From: Desulfocapsa sp.
GTDB lineage: Bacteria > Desulfobacterota > Desulfobulbia > Desulfobulbales > Desulfocapsaceae
DNA length: 6,808 nucleotides
NCBI GenBank assembly: GCA_020717935.1
Contig: DYDK01000094.1
Span: 1 to 6,808 of the forward strand
Direction of reading: 5' to 3'
The position numbers were made by a program, and so were the translations under genes. The notes under the pieces are model-generated. The model ran no database searches and was not told where the DNA came from. It saw nothing but the letters and a program-made list of their open reading frames with translations. Shown in pieces: positions 1-6,761 of this stretch (position 1 is its first letter; the number at the start of each line of letters is the position of its first letter).

Positions 1-4
1 TAAG

Positions 5-265
5 TCAATAAGGACGCAGTGTTGGGTCATTCCAACTGTCTTTTGCGGTCATAGTGATAATCAGTTCAGCGACTTGATCAAGGGAAAATCCCTGAGGCTC
101 CAAAGATGCGGAAACCGCAGGGGCCGCCGAAGAATGGGTGGCACCCCCAAAGAGAATAGCGAGTAAAACCACCGCCAGCCAGACAAACATCAGGCTAAGC
201 GACCTGCGTTCGTTGCGCACATCTCCATTGAAACAGTGAATGAGATTTTTTTTAACCGAATGCAT
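5..265 (-). CDS. Small hypothetical protein with signal peptide or membrane anchor
   Basis: I do not recognise this 86-residue protein. It has a basic N-terminal stretch (K5, K6, R17, R20, R21), then a hydrophobic run at about residues 26-41 and a small-residue segment (about 42-50, GATHSSAAPA) that would suit signal peptidase cleavage near residue 47. That leaves a short exported part of about 40 residues ending in LRPY. It is therefore probably exported or anchored in the inner membrane; this is inferred from composition only. The start at 265 has a modest GGAA about 10 bases upstream and lies about 40 bases downstream of a candidate promoter (311-339). A start at Met26 would give a more compact signal peptide and is a real alternative. 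The gene is complete, with TGA at 5-7. It is separated by 273 bp from the kinase gene, so it is probably its own transcription unit. Confidence 0.5.
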   Translation of the reverse strand: MHSVKKNLIHCFNGDVRNERRSLSLMFVWLAVVLLAILFGGATHSSAAPAVSASLEPQGFSLDQVAELIITMTAKDSWNDPTLRPY

Positions 266-538
266 AATCTTTTTATTCCGTTTCTAAATCAAAACTACAA
301 TATTGCAGAAAGAATAATTGGCGATATAGTCTTTGTAAACAAGGGAGAATGACATGTGTGTCTACGCAATAAGTGAATACTTAGAATAGAAATTGAATTA
401 AGTGTCAGTTAATCTTGGACATGAACCGAGCAGACATTCAGTCATTGCATTAGCATCTCGTGTTCCCAAAAACAACAATTGAACTGGTAACAAAATTCAC
501 AGATCTCTTTATAGAGCCTCTTGCATCCCTGCTTCCGG
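266..538. other. AT-rich intergenic region between kinase and small protein gene
   Basis: This 273-bp spacer is visibly richer in A and T than the flanking genes. It holds the candidate minus-strand promoter at 311-339. On the plus strand it holds an 11-codon reading frame (354-389) behind a good Shine-Dalgarno-like AGGGAGA, whose status is unclear. I see no convincing terminator with a T-run after the kinase stop and no RNA gene. A segment at 521-548 resembles part of the MITE found in mrr. Confidence 0.5.
311..339 (-). promoter_or_regulatory. Candidate sigma-70 promoter for the small exported protein
   Basis: Read on the minus strand, TTTACA (334-339, five of six matches to TTGACA) is followed after 17 bases by TATTCT (311-316, four of six matches to TATAAT). 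Transcription would start near 304, giving a leader of about 40 bases before the ATG at 265. The region is AT-rich and lies in the only sizeable gap of the window. This is consensus matching only, so it is tentative. Confidence 0.35.
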
Positions 539-1648
539 CTATCTTTGGTAAAGGGAACGGGCAGATAGAGAAACAAGTTTCTCTATCTGCTCTCTGTTTC
601 GCTCGATACTCAGCACCAGATGAAACTGAACTAAGGCTCGATGCAGGTTTTCTTCTTCATGACTCACCTTGAAATAATCATTTCCGGCCAGATAATCAGT
701 GAAAAACCGAAGCCCCAGCTCAAAGGCAATCAGGCGAACTGCCGAATACATCAACGAACGGTCAACGATTGAAAGTTCGGCCCCGACCACAGACAGATAG
801 CCATCCAGAACAGCTCGGCACAGGTCCATATCAAAGTGCACCTGGGCAGGATCAGATGCCGCCTCACCGGCGGTATTGCAGCAGGAACGGAGGCAGTCAC
901 CAATATCATACAACACAAGCCCTGGCCCTACGGTATCGAGATCAATGAGGCTCACCGCCTGATCGCTTACCGCATCAAAAAGAACATTGGCGGCCTTGGG
1001 GTCGCCATGAATAACCCGTATCCCAATCCTGCCCTGGCGCCTCGCCTGTTCCAGCACGCCTGCCCCCGCTCGTCTTGCCGCCACGAAATCACGGCAGAAA
1101 CGCACGACAGCATTGCCCGATTTTGCCGCACGCAGTGGCCCACAGACAACCTGATCAAAATGATCAAGATAAAGCGGCAAGACATGAAAGCCGGGGAGCG
1201 ACTCATACAGGTGAACGGCCGGAAGATCGGCCAGCAGATGATGAAAATGACCCAGGGCCCAGCCCACCTGCCAGGCCTGTGCGCTCGTGCGGATCTGGGC
1301 GTGCGTCCGTGTCTGTTCGATATAGGTGATTGCCCGCCAGGTCTGCCCGTTGTCGTCCATATACAACGGCTCCCCCGCCAGGGTGGGCACGAGAACACTC
1401 TTTTTCCATCGCGAATCAGGATCGAGGCCCTTTCCAATAAGATGACGGGAAAGAGTGGCCAGATTGGCCACAACCAGTTCGGGAAAAGGAAAGACCTGCG
1501 AATTCAATCGCTGCAGGATAAAAGCCTCACGATTCGCCTCACGATTCGTGCGCACCAGCCAGGTATCGTTGATATTGCCGCCGCTCAAAGCTGTGAGTTG
1601 TGGCTCGGTGGAACTCGCTGGACAAAATTGATCCAGCACCTCTCGCAT
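539..1648 (-). CDS. NahK-like sugar kinase of the aminoglycoside phosphotransferase fold
   Basis: This is a cytoplasmic kinase of the APH/choline-kinase superfamily. Positions below are in the longest frame (386 residues, ATG at 1699). The nucleotide-binding loop is LSGGNINDTWLV (38-49), followed by ILQRLN..VF (61-70), a signature of the N-acetylhexosamine 1-kinase (NahK) branch. The catalytic loop is HGDPKAANVLFD (231-242), with D233 as likely base and N238 as metal ligand. The DFG-equivalent is IDLDTVGPG (252-260), followed by YDIGDCLRS. NahK phosphorylates GlcNAc/GalNAc at C1, but many family members are uncharacterised, so the substrate is unknown here. I chose the ATG at 1648 (Met18; AGG four bases upstream) because it leaves about 20 residues before the loop, as in the family, and lies 17 bp after the rlmKL stop. 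The ATG at 1699 would overlap rlmKL by 34 bp and has no ribosome site. The gene has a 12-bp tandem duplication and a palindrome near its 3' end. Confidence 0.82.
   Translation of the reverse strand: MREVLDQFCPASSTEPQLTALSGGNINDTWLVRTNREANREAFILQRLNSQVFPFPELVVANLATLSRHLIGKGLDPDSRWKKSVLVPTLAGEPLYMDDNGQTWRAITYIEQTRTHAQIRTSAQAWQVGWALGHFHHLLADLPAVHLYESLPGFHVLPLYLDHFDQVVCGPLRAAKSGNAVVRFCRDFVAARRAGAGVLEQARRQGRIGIRVIHGDPKAANVLFDAVSDQAVSLIDLDTVGPGLVLYDIGDCLRSCCNTAGEAASDPAQVHFDMDLCRAVLDGYLSVVGAELSIVDRSLMYSAVRLIAFELGLRFFTDYLAGNDYFKVSHEEENLHRALVQFHLVLSIERNREQIEKLVSLSARSLYQR
561..590. repeat. Perfect 14-bp palindrome at the 3' end of the kinase gene
   Basis: The arm GCAGATAGAGAAAC (561-574) and its exact reverse complement (577-590) flank a two-base spacer. 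As RNA this would form a strong hairpin about 20 bases before the kinase stop codon. No T-run follows on either strand, so it is not a standard intrinsic terminator. It might protect the transcript 3' end or be the remnant of a palindromic element. Confidence 0.85.
1524..1547. repeat. 12-bp exact tandem duplication inside the kinase gene
   Basis: GCCTCACGATTC occurs twice back to back (1524-1535 and 1536-1547). On the coding strand this gives the repeated peptide NREA-NREA (residues about 53-60 of the long frame). The repeat keeps the reading frame. It lies just after the nucleotide-binding loop and before ILQRLN, so it lengthens a surface loop without breaking a core motif. Confidence 0.9.
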
Positions 1649-1665
1649 TATGCCTGCCACGACAC

Positions 1666-3855
1666 TTACACTTCCAGCCGATGCCGAAACTCCCAGCATC
1701 TGTGGATCCGGCTGTTGCGTTCAAAATCCAGGGGGATGGTCTCCCGGCTGATCTCCTGGATGGCAAAGTGCTGACCTAAGTCCTCATCAAGGACAAACTT
1801 GCGGAAATTAGTGGAAAAGATCAACAGGCCGCCAGCGGCCAGACGGCGCATGGCAAGCTCCAGCAATCGTCCATGATCCCGCTGGACATCAAAGACCCGG
1901 TGTTCCTTTTTGGTATTGGAAAAGGTGGGGGGATCAACAAAGATCAAGTCGTACTGGTGCCCGCGCGGGGTGTCCAACCATTGCAGACAATCCTCCTGGA
2001 CAGTGACATGGGCCGGGCCGCCATAGCCGTTAAGGGCCAGATTCATGCGCGACCAGGACAGATAGGTGGCGGAAAGATCGACCGTGGTGGTTGATTCGGC
2101 CCCGCCCCGGGCCGCATGGATAGTGGCAGTGCCGGTATAGGCAAAGAGGTTGAGAAAACGCTTACCGGCGGCAAGGCGGCCAATTCGGCTTCTGGTAATG
2201 CGGTGATCAAGAAAGAGGCCGGTATCAAGATAATCCGTAAAGTTGACCAGAAAGAAGCACTTTCCCTCCCGAACCTCATGCATTTTCTTCTGACTGCTCT
2301 GCTTCTGATACTGCTCTTTCCCTTTTTGTTTTTTACGGGTCTTGATAAAAATGCGGTCACGACGAATCCCCAACACCTGGCGAAGCACGAGCAAGACCAA
2401 AGACAGGCGTTTGGCGGCAAGCTCAGGCTCAATGGTGGCCGGCGGCGCATATTCCTGAACGACAACCCAGCGGCCATACATGTCAATGCTGACATTAAAT
2501 TCAGGAAGATCCCGGTCGTAGACCCGAAAGCAGCTCACACCCTCTCGCTGTGCCCACTCACACCCTCTGTTTATCTTTTTGAAATTTTTGATAAAACGGT
2601 TGGCGAAATCAACATCCTGCAAATCCTCTCCCGATACCGCATCAGAAGAAAGCTCCCAGACAAAAGCAGATTCGGCCTCAACCGACCTCGGCTGGGCGCA
2701 GAAGAGACGACAGGCCAGGGGGCCGTTAAAGAGGCGATGACTGGCCGACCAGGACAGGCCGAAGCGGTCGGCAAAATCCGGGGCGGCAATAAAAAAACTA
2801 ACCTGCCAGGGAGCAAACTCGGTTTGTGCCGCCCGCCCCAAGGCCCGATAGAGCTGAACAGCCTCATCAAGCTCACCCAGCCGTTCACCATAGGGCGGAT
2901 TGGAGACCAGAAACCCTTTGTCTGCCGGTCGTTTGAGGTTGGCAAGCTGTCCCTGTTTGACCCGAATCTTTTCAGAGAGTCCGGCCTGCTCAATATTTTT
3001 TCGTGCTGCCGCCACCACCACCGGATCGGCGTCATAGCCAAGAAACTGCGGCCAAGGACGATCCAGACCAGCCTCTTCCCGTGCCACTGCCTCATCCACA
3101 AGCTGATCCCACAACGACGCATCATGCCCCTTCCAGCCCAGAAAGCCAAAATAGCTGCGCCCCAGGCCAGGAGCGGAATCGCCATAAATCAGGGCAGCCT
3201 CGATCAGCAAGGTGCCGGAGCCGCAAAGAGGGTCAAGAAAAACGGTATCAGCAGGAATATCTTTCTGCCATCCGGCCAAAGCAACAATGCCGGCGGCCAG
3301 ACTTTCTTTTAAGGGAGCAATTGCACTTTCCACCCGATACCCACGACGATGCAGGCTTTCACCGGAAAGATCAAGGGTAAGGGTGGCCTGATTGTCATGA
3401 ATATGCAGACGAATCTGCACGCCAGGCCGCTCGGCCTGCACCGATGGCCGCTCGCCGTCGCATCGCTCTCGAAACTGATCAACCAGCGCGTCTTTCACCC
3501 GCAGGGCGGCAAATTGACTGTGGGTGATGGCGGAATCGCTCAGGGTGCAATCAATAGCAAAGGAAGTATCAAGATCCAGATGTTTCTGCCAGTCAATGAC
3601 TCCACACTGCTGATACAACTCGGTATCATCTGCCGCCGGAAAGTCGGCCAATTGAAGCAGGATGCGGGAGGCACAGCGAGACCAGAGACAGGCCCGATAA
3701 CCGCTGGCCAGATCGCCCTGCCAGGTTAACACTCCTTTGGCCCGCACAATCTCTGTGCCGCCAAAGGCGACGATCTCTTCTGCGACCAGATCTTCAAGGC
3801 CAGCCGCACAGGTGGCGATGAGGGTGTACTGTTGTTTGGAAGTCATTTTGAGCAT
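1666..3855 (-). CDS. rlmL: Bifunctional 23S rRNA methyltransferase RlmKL
   Basis: This enzyme methylates 23S rRNA at two guanines: N2 of G2445 (RlmL half) and N7 of G2069 (RlmK half), in E. coli numbering, using S-adenosylmethionine. The 729 residues compare with about 702 in E. coli. In order: a THUMP RNA-binding region (about 45-165); the RlmL Rossmann methyltransferase with motif I DPLCGSGT (208-215) and catalytic NPPYGERLG (319-327); a linker; then the RlmK half with KTRKKQKGK (505-513), FTDYLDTGLFLDHR (539-552), motif I LNLFAYTGTATIH (568-580) and DPPTFSN (641-647). All key motifs are present and the gene looks intact. The ATG at 3855 lies 4 bp after the mrr stop, which suggests coupling. 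The ATG at 3846 (MTSKQQYTLIA) fits the family N terminus slightly better. Ribosome sites for both are weak. The kinase gene follows closely. Confidence 0.96.
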   Translation of the reverse strand: MLKMTSKQQYTLIATCAAGLEDLVAEEIVAFGGTEIVRAKGVLTWQGDLASGYRACLWSRCASRILLQLADFPAADDTELYQQCGVIDWQKHLDLDTSFAIDCTLSDSAITHSQFAALRVKDALVDQFRERCDGERPSVQAERPGVQIRLHIHDNQATLTLDLSGESLHRRGYRVESAIAPLKESLAAGIVALAGWQKDIPADTVFLDPLCGSGTLLIEAALIYGDSAPGLGRSYFGFLGWKGHDASLWDQLVDEAVAREEAGLDRPWPQFLGYDADPVVVAAARKNIEQAGLSEKIRVKQGQLANLKRPADKGFLVSNPPYGERLGELDEAVQLYRALGRAAQTEFAPWQVSFFIAAPDFADRFGLSWSASHRLFNGPLACRLFCAQPRSVEAESAFVWELSSDAVSGEDLQDVDFANRFIKNFKKINRGCEWAQREGVSCFRVYDRDLPEFNVSIDMYGRWVVVQEYAPPATIEPELAAKRLSLVLLVLRQVLGIRRDRIFIKTRKKQKGKEQYQKQSSQKKMHEVREGKCFFLVNFTDYLDTGLFLDHRITRSRIGRLAAGKRFLNLFAYTGTATIHAARGGAESTTTVDLSATYLSWSRMNLALNGYGGPAHVTVQEDCLQWLDTPRGHQYDLIFVDPPTFSNTKKEHRVFDVQRDHGRLLELAMRRLAAGGLLIFSTNFRKFVLDEDLGQHFAIQEISRETIPLDFERNSRIHRCWEFRHRLEV

Positions 3856-3859
3856 CTCG

Positions 3860-4396
3860 TTAGAAACCTACTTCGCCCTCTTCAAAATAATCTGAATCAA
3901 TGCGTTGAATACTATAGGTGGCTGAAACCGAAACCCCGACATCAAAATCCATCATCAGGTTGGCCAGAAGTTTTCCATCAATGAGCACAACCTTAATGTT
4001 ATTGGTCATCGCGTAATCTCTGGCCTCGACAGTATATGACGAGGTGGTGATGAAGACACCTTTTTTTGCTCGTTGTCCTACCAGGGCGCCAACAAATTTC
4101 TGAATCTCCGGTCGTCCTACCGACCCTTGCCACCGTTTGGCTTGGAGATAAATGACATCTAAACCAAGACGGTCTTCTTTGATAATGCCATCAATGCCGC
4201 CATCACCACTCTGGCCAATGCGCTCTCCGGCATCACGGCGGGAACCGCCGTACCCCATTTTGACAAGCAGTTCCACAACCAGGCGCTCAAAAAATGCTGG
4301 AGTGCAAGAGAGAATCCGAGTCAGAATGTCCTGGGCGAGACTGGCCCGAATGCTTTGATAAGCAAGTTCAAGCGCTTCTTCAGGAGTTTGCTCCAT
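3860..4396 (-). CDS. Mrr C-terminal nuclease domain fragment
   Basis: These 178 residues form the catalytic part of Mrr, a PD-(D/E)XK-fold nuclease. Visible motifs are FERLVVELLVKMGYGG (36-51) with helix Glu37, then GDGGIDG (64-70) with the metal-binding Asp69, then LQAKRW (84-89). Here Gln85 stands in the usual acidic position and Lys87 is the catalytic lysine, as is normal for Mrr. After these come GRPEIQKFVGAL and KKGVFITTSSYT, both typical of the family. All active-site residues are intact. The ATG at 4396 was an internal codon of the original gene. Now it lies right after the element's end, which supplies GGACAGG five bases upstream, a plausible ribosome site. The nuclease domain could thus be made without its recognition domain. 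It ends 4 bp before rlmKL. Confidence 0.85.
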   Translation of the reverse strand: MEQTPEEALELAYQSIRASLAQDILTRILSCTPAFFERLVVELLVKMGYGGSRRDAGERIGQSGDGGIDGIIKEDRLGLDVIYLQAKRWQGSVGRPEIQKFVGALVGQRAKKGVFITTSSYTVEARDYAMTNNIKVVLIDGKLLANLMMDFDVGVSVSATYSIQRIDSDYFEEGEVGF

Positions 4397-4398
4397 AA

Positions 4399-4420
4399 GG
4401 GCCTGTCCACAAATAACTTG
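4399..4420 (+). repeat. Left terminal inverted repeat of the MITE
   Basis: Perfect 22-bp inverted repeat with 4556-4577. On the coding strand of mrr it supplies GGACAGG just before the ATG of the Mrr nuclease fragment. Confidence 0.95.
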
Positions 4421-4554
4421 GACATGATTGTGCTCAGATTTAGGTTAGATTTGGTTGCGGCGATTGAACAAAACCGCAATCGTAGTTGTGCTACGATGAG
4501 GATTTTGTGATTGAGCCGCAGCCAAAGATAGCCTGAAGATGAGATACAATCTGT

Positions 4555-4968
4555 TCAAGTTATTTGTGGACAGGCCCTAAGAGCAGAAACGGACTCTGCC
4601 TGTTCTCCTGCGTTGTCATTTACAGATGGTTCACGAGCATCAAAAAACTCTGGAAACTGTTTCAGCAATTTCACATCGATGCGGGGTGGATTCTCAGCAA
4701 GGATCTGTTGTCCGCGAGAAGTGATTTGCAATGTTCCCCGGCGAGGATATGTCAATAATCCTGCTTTTTTAAGGTAAGATTTTGCCCATCCAATACGATT
4801 ATTAAAAACCTCCTGTTGACCACTGGGCAGGAGCTCATTGCGTTCACTTGCCGTCAGTTGCAGCTCAGTGGCAAGCATATCCACCGCTTCACGGGAGGTA
4901 TGTTCTTGACCATCGGCGGCAAAACGCAGCAGAGGTAACATCAGCGATTGATAATCAGGAACGGGCAT
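4555..4968 (-). CDS. Mrr N-terminal recognition domain fragment
   Basis: These 137 residues start MPVPDYQSLMLPLLRF, matching the start of E. coli Mrr (MTVPTYDKFIEPVLRY) in pattern. The winged-helix-like Mrr N-terminal domain follows, with the landmarks NNRIGWAKSYLKKAGLL (56-72) and RRGTLQIT (76-83). In Mrr this domain is thought to recognise DNA and to control the nuclease domain. Residues 1-130 are native. The last seven (RACPQIT) and the stop come from the inserted MITE. The ATG at 4968 has a good ribosome site, GAGAGG five bases upstream, and lies 35 bp after the pump gene stop. If translated, the product would be a free DNA-binding domain with no catalytic part. Confidence 0.85.
   Translation of the reverse strand: MPVPDYQSLMLPLLRFAADGQEHTSREAVDMLATELQLTASERNELLPSGQQEVFNNRIGWAKSYLKKAGLLTYPRRGTLQITSRGQQILAENPPRIDVKLLKQFPEFFDAREPSVNDNAGEQAESVSALRACPQIT
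4556..4577 (-). repeat. Right terminal inverted repeat of the MITE
   Basis: Exact reverse complement of 4399-4420. Read from mrr it encodes the foreign tail of the N-terminal fragment and overlaps the TGA (4555-4557) that ends it. Confidence 0.95.
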
Positions 4969-5003
4969 GGGTTCCTCTCAAGTTATTTCTTACTGACAGA
5001 TGA

Positions 5004-6761
5004 TTACACCACCTGTTTTCTGTTCTTCAGCATAAAATACAACACAGGAACCGCCATGCGGCTGATCAACAGCGAGGCGATTTCACCGAACATCAAGGAG
5101 ATAGCCAGACCTTGAAAGATAGGGTCAGCGAGGATCACCGAGGCCCCCACGACCACCGCCAGAGCGGTCAGGAGCATGGGCCGGAAGCGGATGGCTCCGG
5201 CCTCGACCACCGCTTCGGCCAGGGGCAGGCCGTGGCTGATGCGCAGCTCGATGAAGTCCACCAGAATAATGGAGTTGCGCACCACGATTCCCGCTCCGGC
5301 CATGAAGCCGATCATGGAGGTGGCGGTAAAAAAGGCCCCGAATCCCCAATGGGCCGGCAGAATTCCGATGAGCGAAAAAGGAATGGCAGCCATCACCACC
5401 AAGGGGGTGAAGTAATCTTTGAACCAGCCAATCATCAGCATATAGATCAAAATCATGACCACGGCAAAGGCGAGGCCCAGATCACGAAAGACCTCCAGGG
5501 TGATATGCCATTCTCCGTCCCACTTCATCGCTGGTTCCACTTCGGCGAAGGGCTGATTGAGATTGAAAATCTCGACCTTCTCCTTCATCCCGCCAAAATC
5601 CGTCCCTTTCAGGTCTGCCAGTTTGCTATTCATAGCCAAAATGGCATAGACCGGACTTTCAACAGTTCCAGCCACATCACCGGTGACATAGATCACTGGT
5701 TTAAGGTTTTTACGGTAAATGGGTTGTTCCACCGGTTCTTCGCTCACCCGCACTAACTCTCGCAAAGGCACCAGGGGTGCCATCGGGTTCCTTCCTGAAC
5801 GAAGGGAGATGTTGAGCAGGTCATCCATTCGGGCCTTGAGTTCCCGTGGCAATTCCAGCACCAGATTGATCTCCTCTTTATCTTCCGGACGATGAAAGAG
5901 ATCAATGGATTTGCCCTGCATGGCGATATGAACGGTGCGGGTAATCTCGTCTTCAGAGATGCCATTGAGGGCCGCCTTTTCCTTATCCACGGTCAGCACC
6001 TTCCGCTGGCGGTCGGCCTCGCGGTACCAGTCCACATCAACCACGCCCTCGGCGGTCTCAAAGATTCCCTTGACCGCCGAAGCCAAACGAATCCGATCAG
6101 CACTGGTGGGGCCGTAAATCTCTGCCACCAAGGTCTGGAGGACCGGTGGCCCGGGTGGCACCTCGGCCACGGCCACGGCCGCTCCGTATTTTTTGGCAAT
6201 GGCGGCAATCCCCGGTCGCACCCGCACCGCAATCCCATGGCTCTGAATATCCCGTTCTCGTTTAGGCCGCAGATTAACCTGGATGTCAGCCACCGTCGGG
6301 CCGCCGCGCATGAAATAGTGTCGTACCAGACCGTTAAAATTATAGGGTGAAGCCGTTCCCGCATAGACTTGATAGTTGATCACTGCCGGATCTTTTTTAA
6401 CCACCTCGGCCATTTCCAGAGCAACCCGACTGGTCTGTTCCAGGGTGGAGCCTTCGGGCATATCGAGAATTACCTGAAATTCACTCTTGTTATCAAAGGG
6501 CAGCATCTTCACCTTGACCAGCCCCAAATAAACCATGGAACAGGTTGCCAGCAGGAGAGAAATGATGATGACAAAAAAAACCAACCGGGCAGAACTCCTC
6601 GCCAGCAGCGGTTCCATGATTTGGTGATACAAGCGGGTAAACCAGTCGTCTGGGGCGTGATCATGATCGTCATCAACCTGTACATTACTGCCAGCACTGG
6701 AAACGGCGGCAACACCCTTTTTTTTCAGAATACAGACCTCGTAAACAACATGCCAAAAGCG
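5004..6761 (-). pseudogene. RND efflux pump, C-terminal half only (N-terminal half missing)
   Basis: This is half of an inner-membrane RND (AcrB/ACR_tran) proton-driven efflux transporter. Counted from a TTG at 6632 (542 residues): TM7 about 17-37; a long periplasmic porter region with LPFDNKSEFQVILDMPEG (44-61) and EVPPGPPV (157-164); then five membrane segments at about 385-404, 408-427, 436-460, 485-503 and 508-535. GIVVRNSIILVDF (448-460) is TM10, with Arg452 at the place of AcrB Lys940. The open frame extends upstream to a stop at 6762-6764 and includes the typical central linker (LKKKG..., then DDDHDHAPDDWF). Full pumps have about 1050 residues, so roughly 480, including TM1-6 and the TM4 aspartate pair needed for proton coupling, are absent. 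No ATG starts the frame; TTG 6632 or ATG 6617 are the only likely restarts. It is probably nonfunctional. Confidence 0.85.

Larger units (their letters stand above)
4399..4577. mobile_element. 179-bp palindromic MITE with TAA target duplication
   Basis: The ends are perfect 22-bp inverted repeats beginning GGGCCTGTCCAC, flanked on both sides by TAA (4396-4398 and 4578-4580). The complementarity continues imperfectly inward along almost the whole length to a central hairpin, ATCGTAG-TTGTG-CTACGAT (4479-4497), whose midpoint (4488) is exactly the midpoint of the element. It has no coding capacity. Small size, terminal inverted repeats, a short target duplication and no transposase define a miniature inverted-repeat transposable element, mobilised in trans by a related transposase. 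The GGGCC ends and a 3-bp TNA-type duplication resemble some IS5-family elements, but that assignment is inferred. It sits inside mrr and disrupts it. Confidence 0.92.
3860..4968 (-). pseudogene. mrr: mrr-type restriction endonuclease gene split by a MITE
   Basis: Two adjacent minus-strand frames are the N-terminal and C-terminal parts of one Mrr protein, a type IV restriction endonuclease that in E. coli attacks methylated foreign DNA. They are separated by a 179-bp palindromic element (4399-4577) flanked by TAA. Removing the element plus one TAA joins codon 130 (Leu, CTT) of the first part directly to the Met codon of the second, in frame (...VSAL-MEQT...). That gives 308 residues against 304 in E. 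coli Mrr. Element plus duplication is 182 bp, so the frame is shifted, and the element supplies a TGA after seven foreign codons. The full-length protein cannot be made. The rest of the reading frame shows no other damage, so the insertion looks recent. Whether the separate fragments are translated is open. Confidence 0.9.

Noticed and set aside
460..672. Plus-strand frame of 70 codons across the kinase 3' end
   Set aside because: It overlaps kinase coding sequence and the palindrome, has no ribosome site and resembles no family.
836..1774. Long plus-strand open frame (312 codons) opposite the kinase
   Set aside because: The minus strand here encodes a kinase with clear family motifs. The plus-strand translation has no recognisable domain and looks like a shadow.
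2534..2568. Two copies of CTCACACCCTCT, 23 bases apart, in rlmKL
   Set aside because: The copies fall in different reading frames within a region whose protein sequence matches conserved RlmKL (WAQREGVSCFRVYD). It is probably chance.
2116..3312. Long plus-strand open frame (398 codons) opposite rlmKL
   Set aside because: It lies wholly antisense to a well-conserved methyltransferase, and its translation is low in recognisable structure.
4399..4577. CRISPR or small-RNA gene as explanation for the inverted repeats
   Set aside because: There is a single palindromic unit with terminal repeats and target duplication, not a spaced array, and no separate promoter or terminator is evident.
4978..4988. 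An 11-base match (TCAAGTTATTT) to the MITE end, just upstream of the mrr start
   Set aside because: An 11-base match is expected about by chance at this scale, and no further terminal-repeat sequence follows.
5112..5756. Plus-strand frame of 214 codons, rich in His and Gly, opposite the RND pump
   Set aside because: It is an antisense reading of membrane-protein codons. The minus-strand pump homology is unambiguous.
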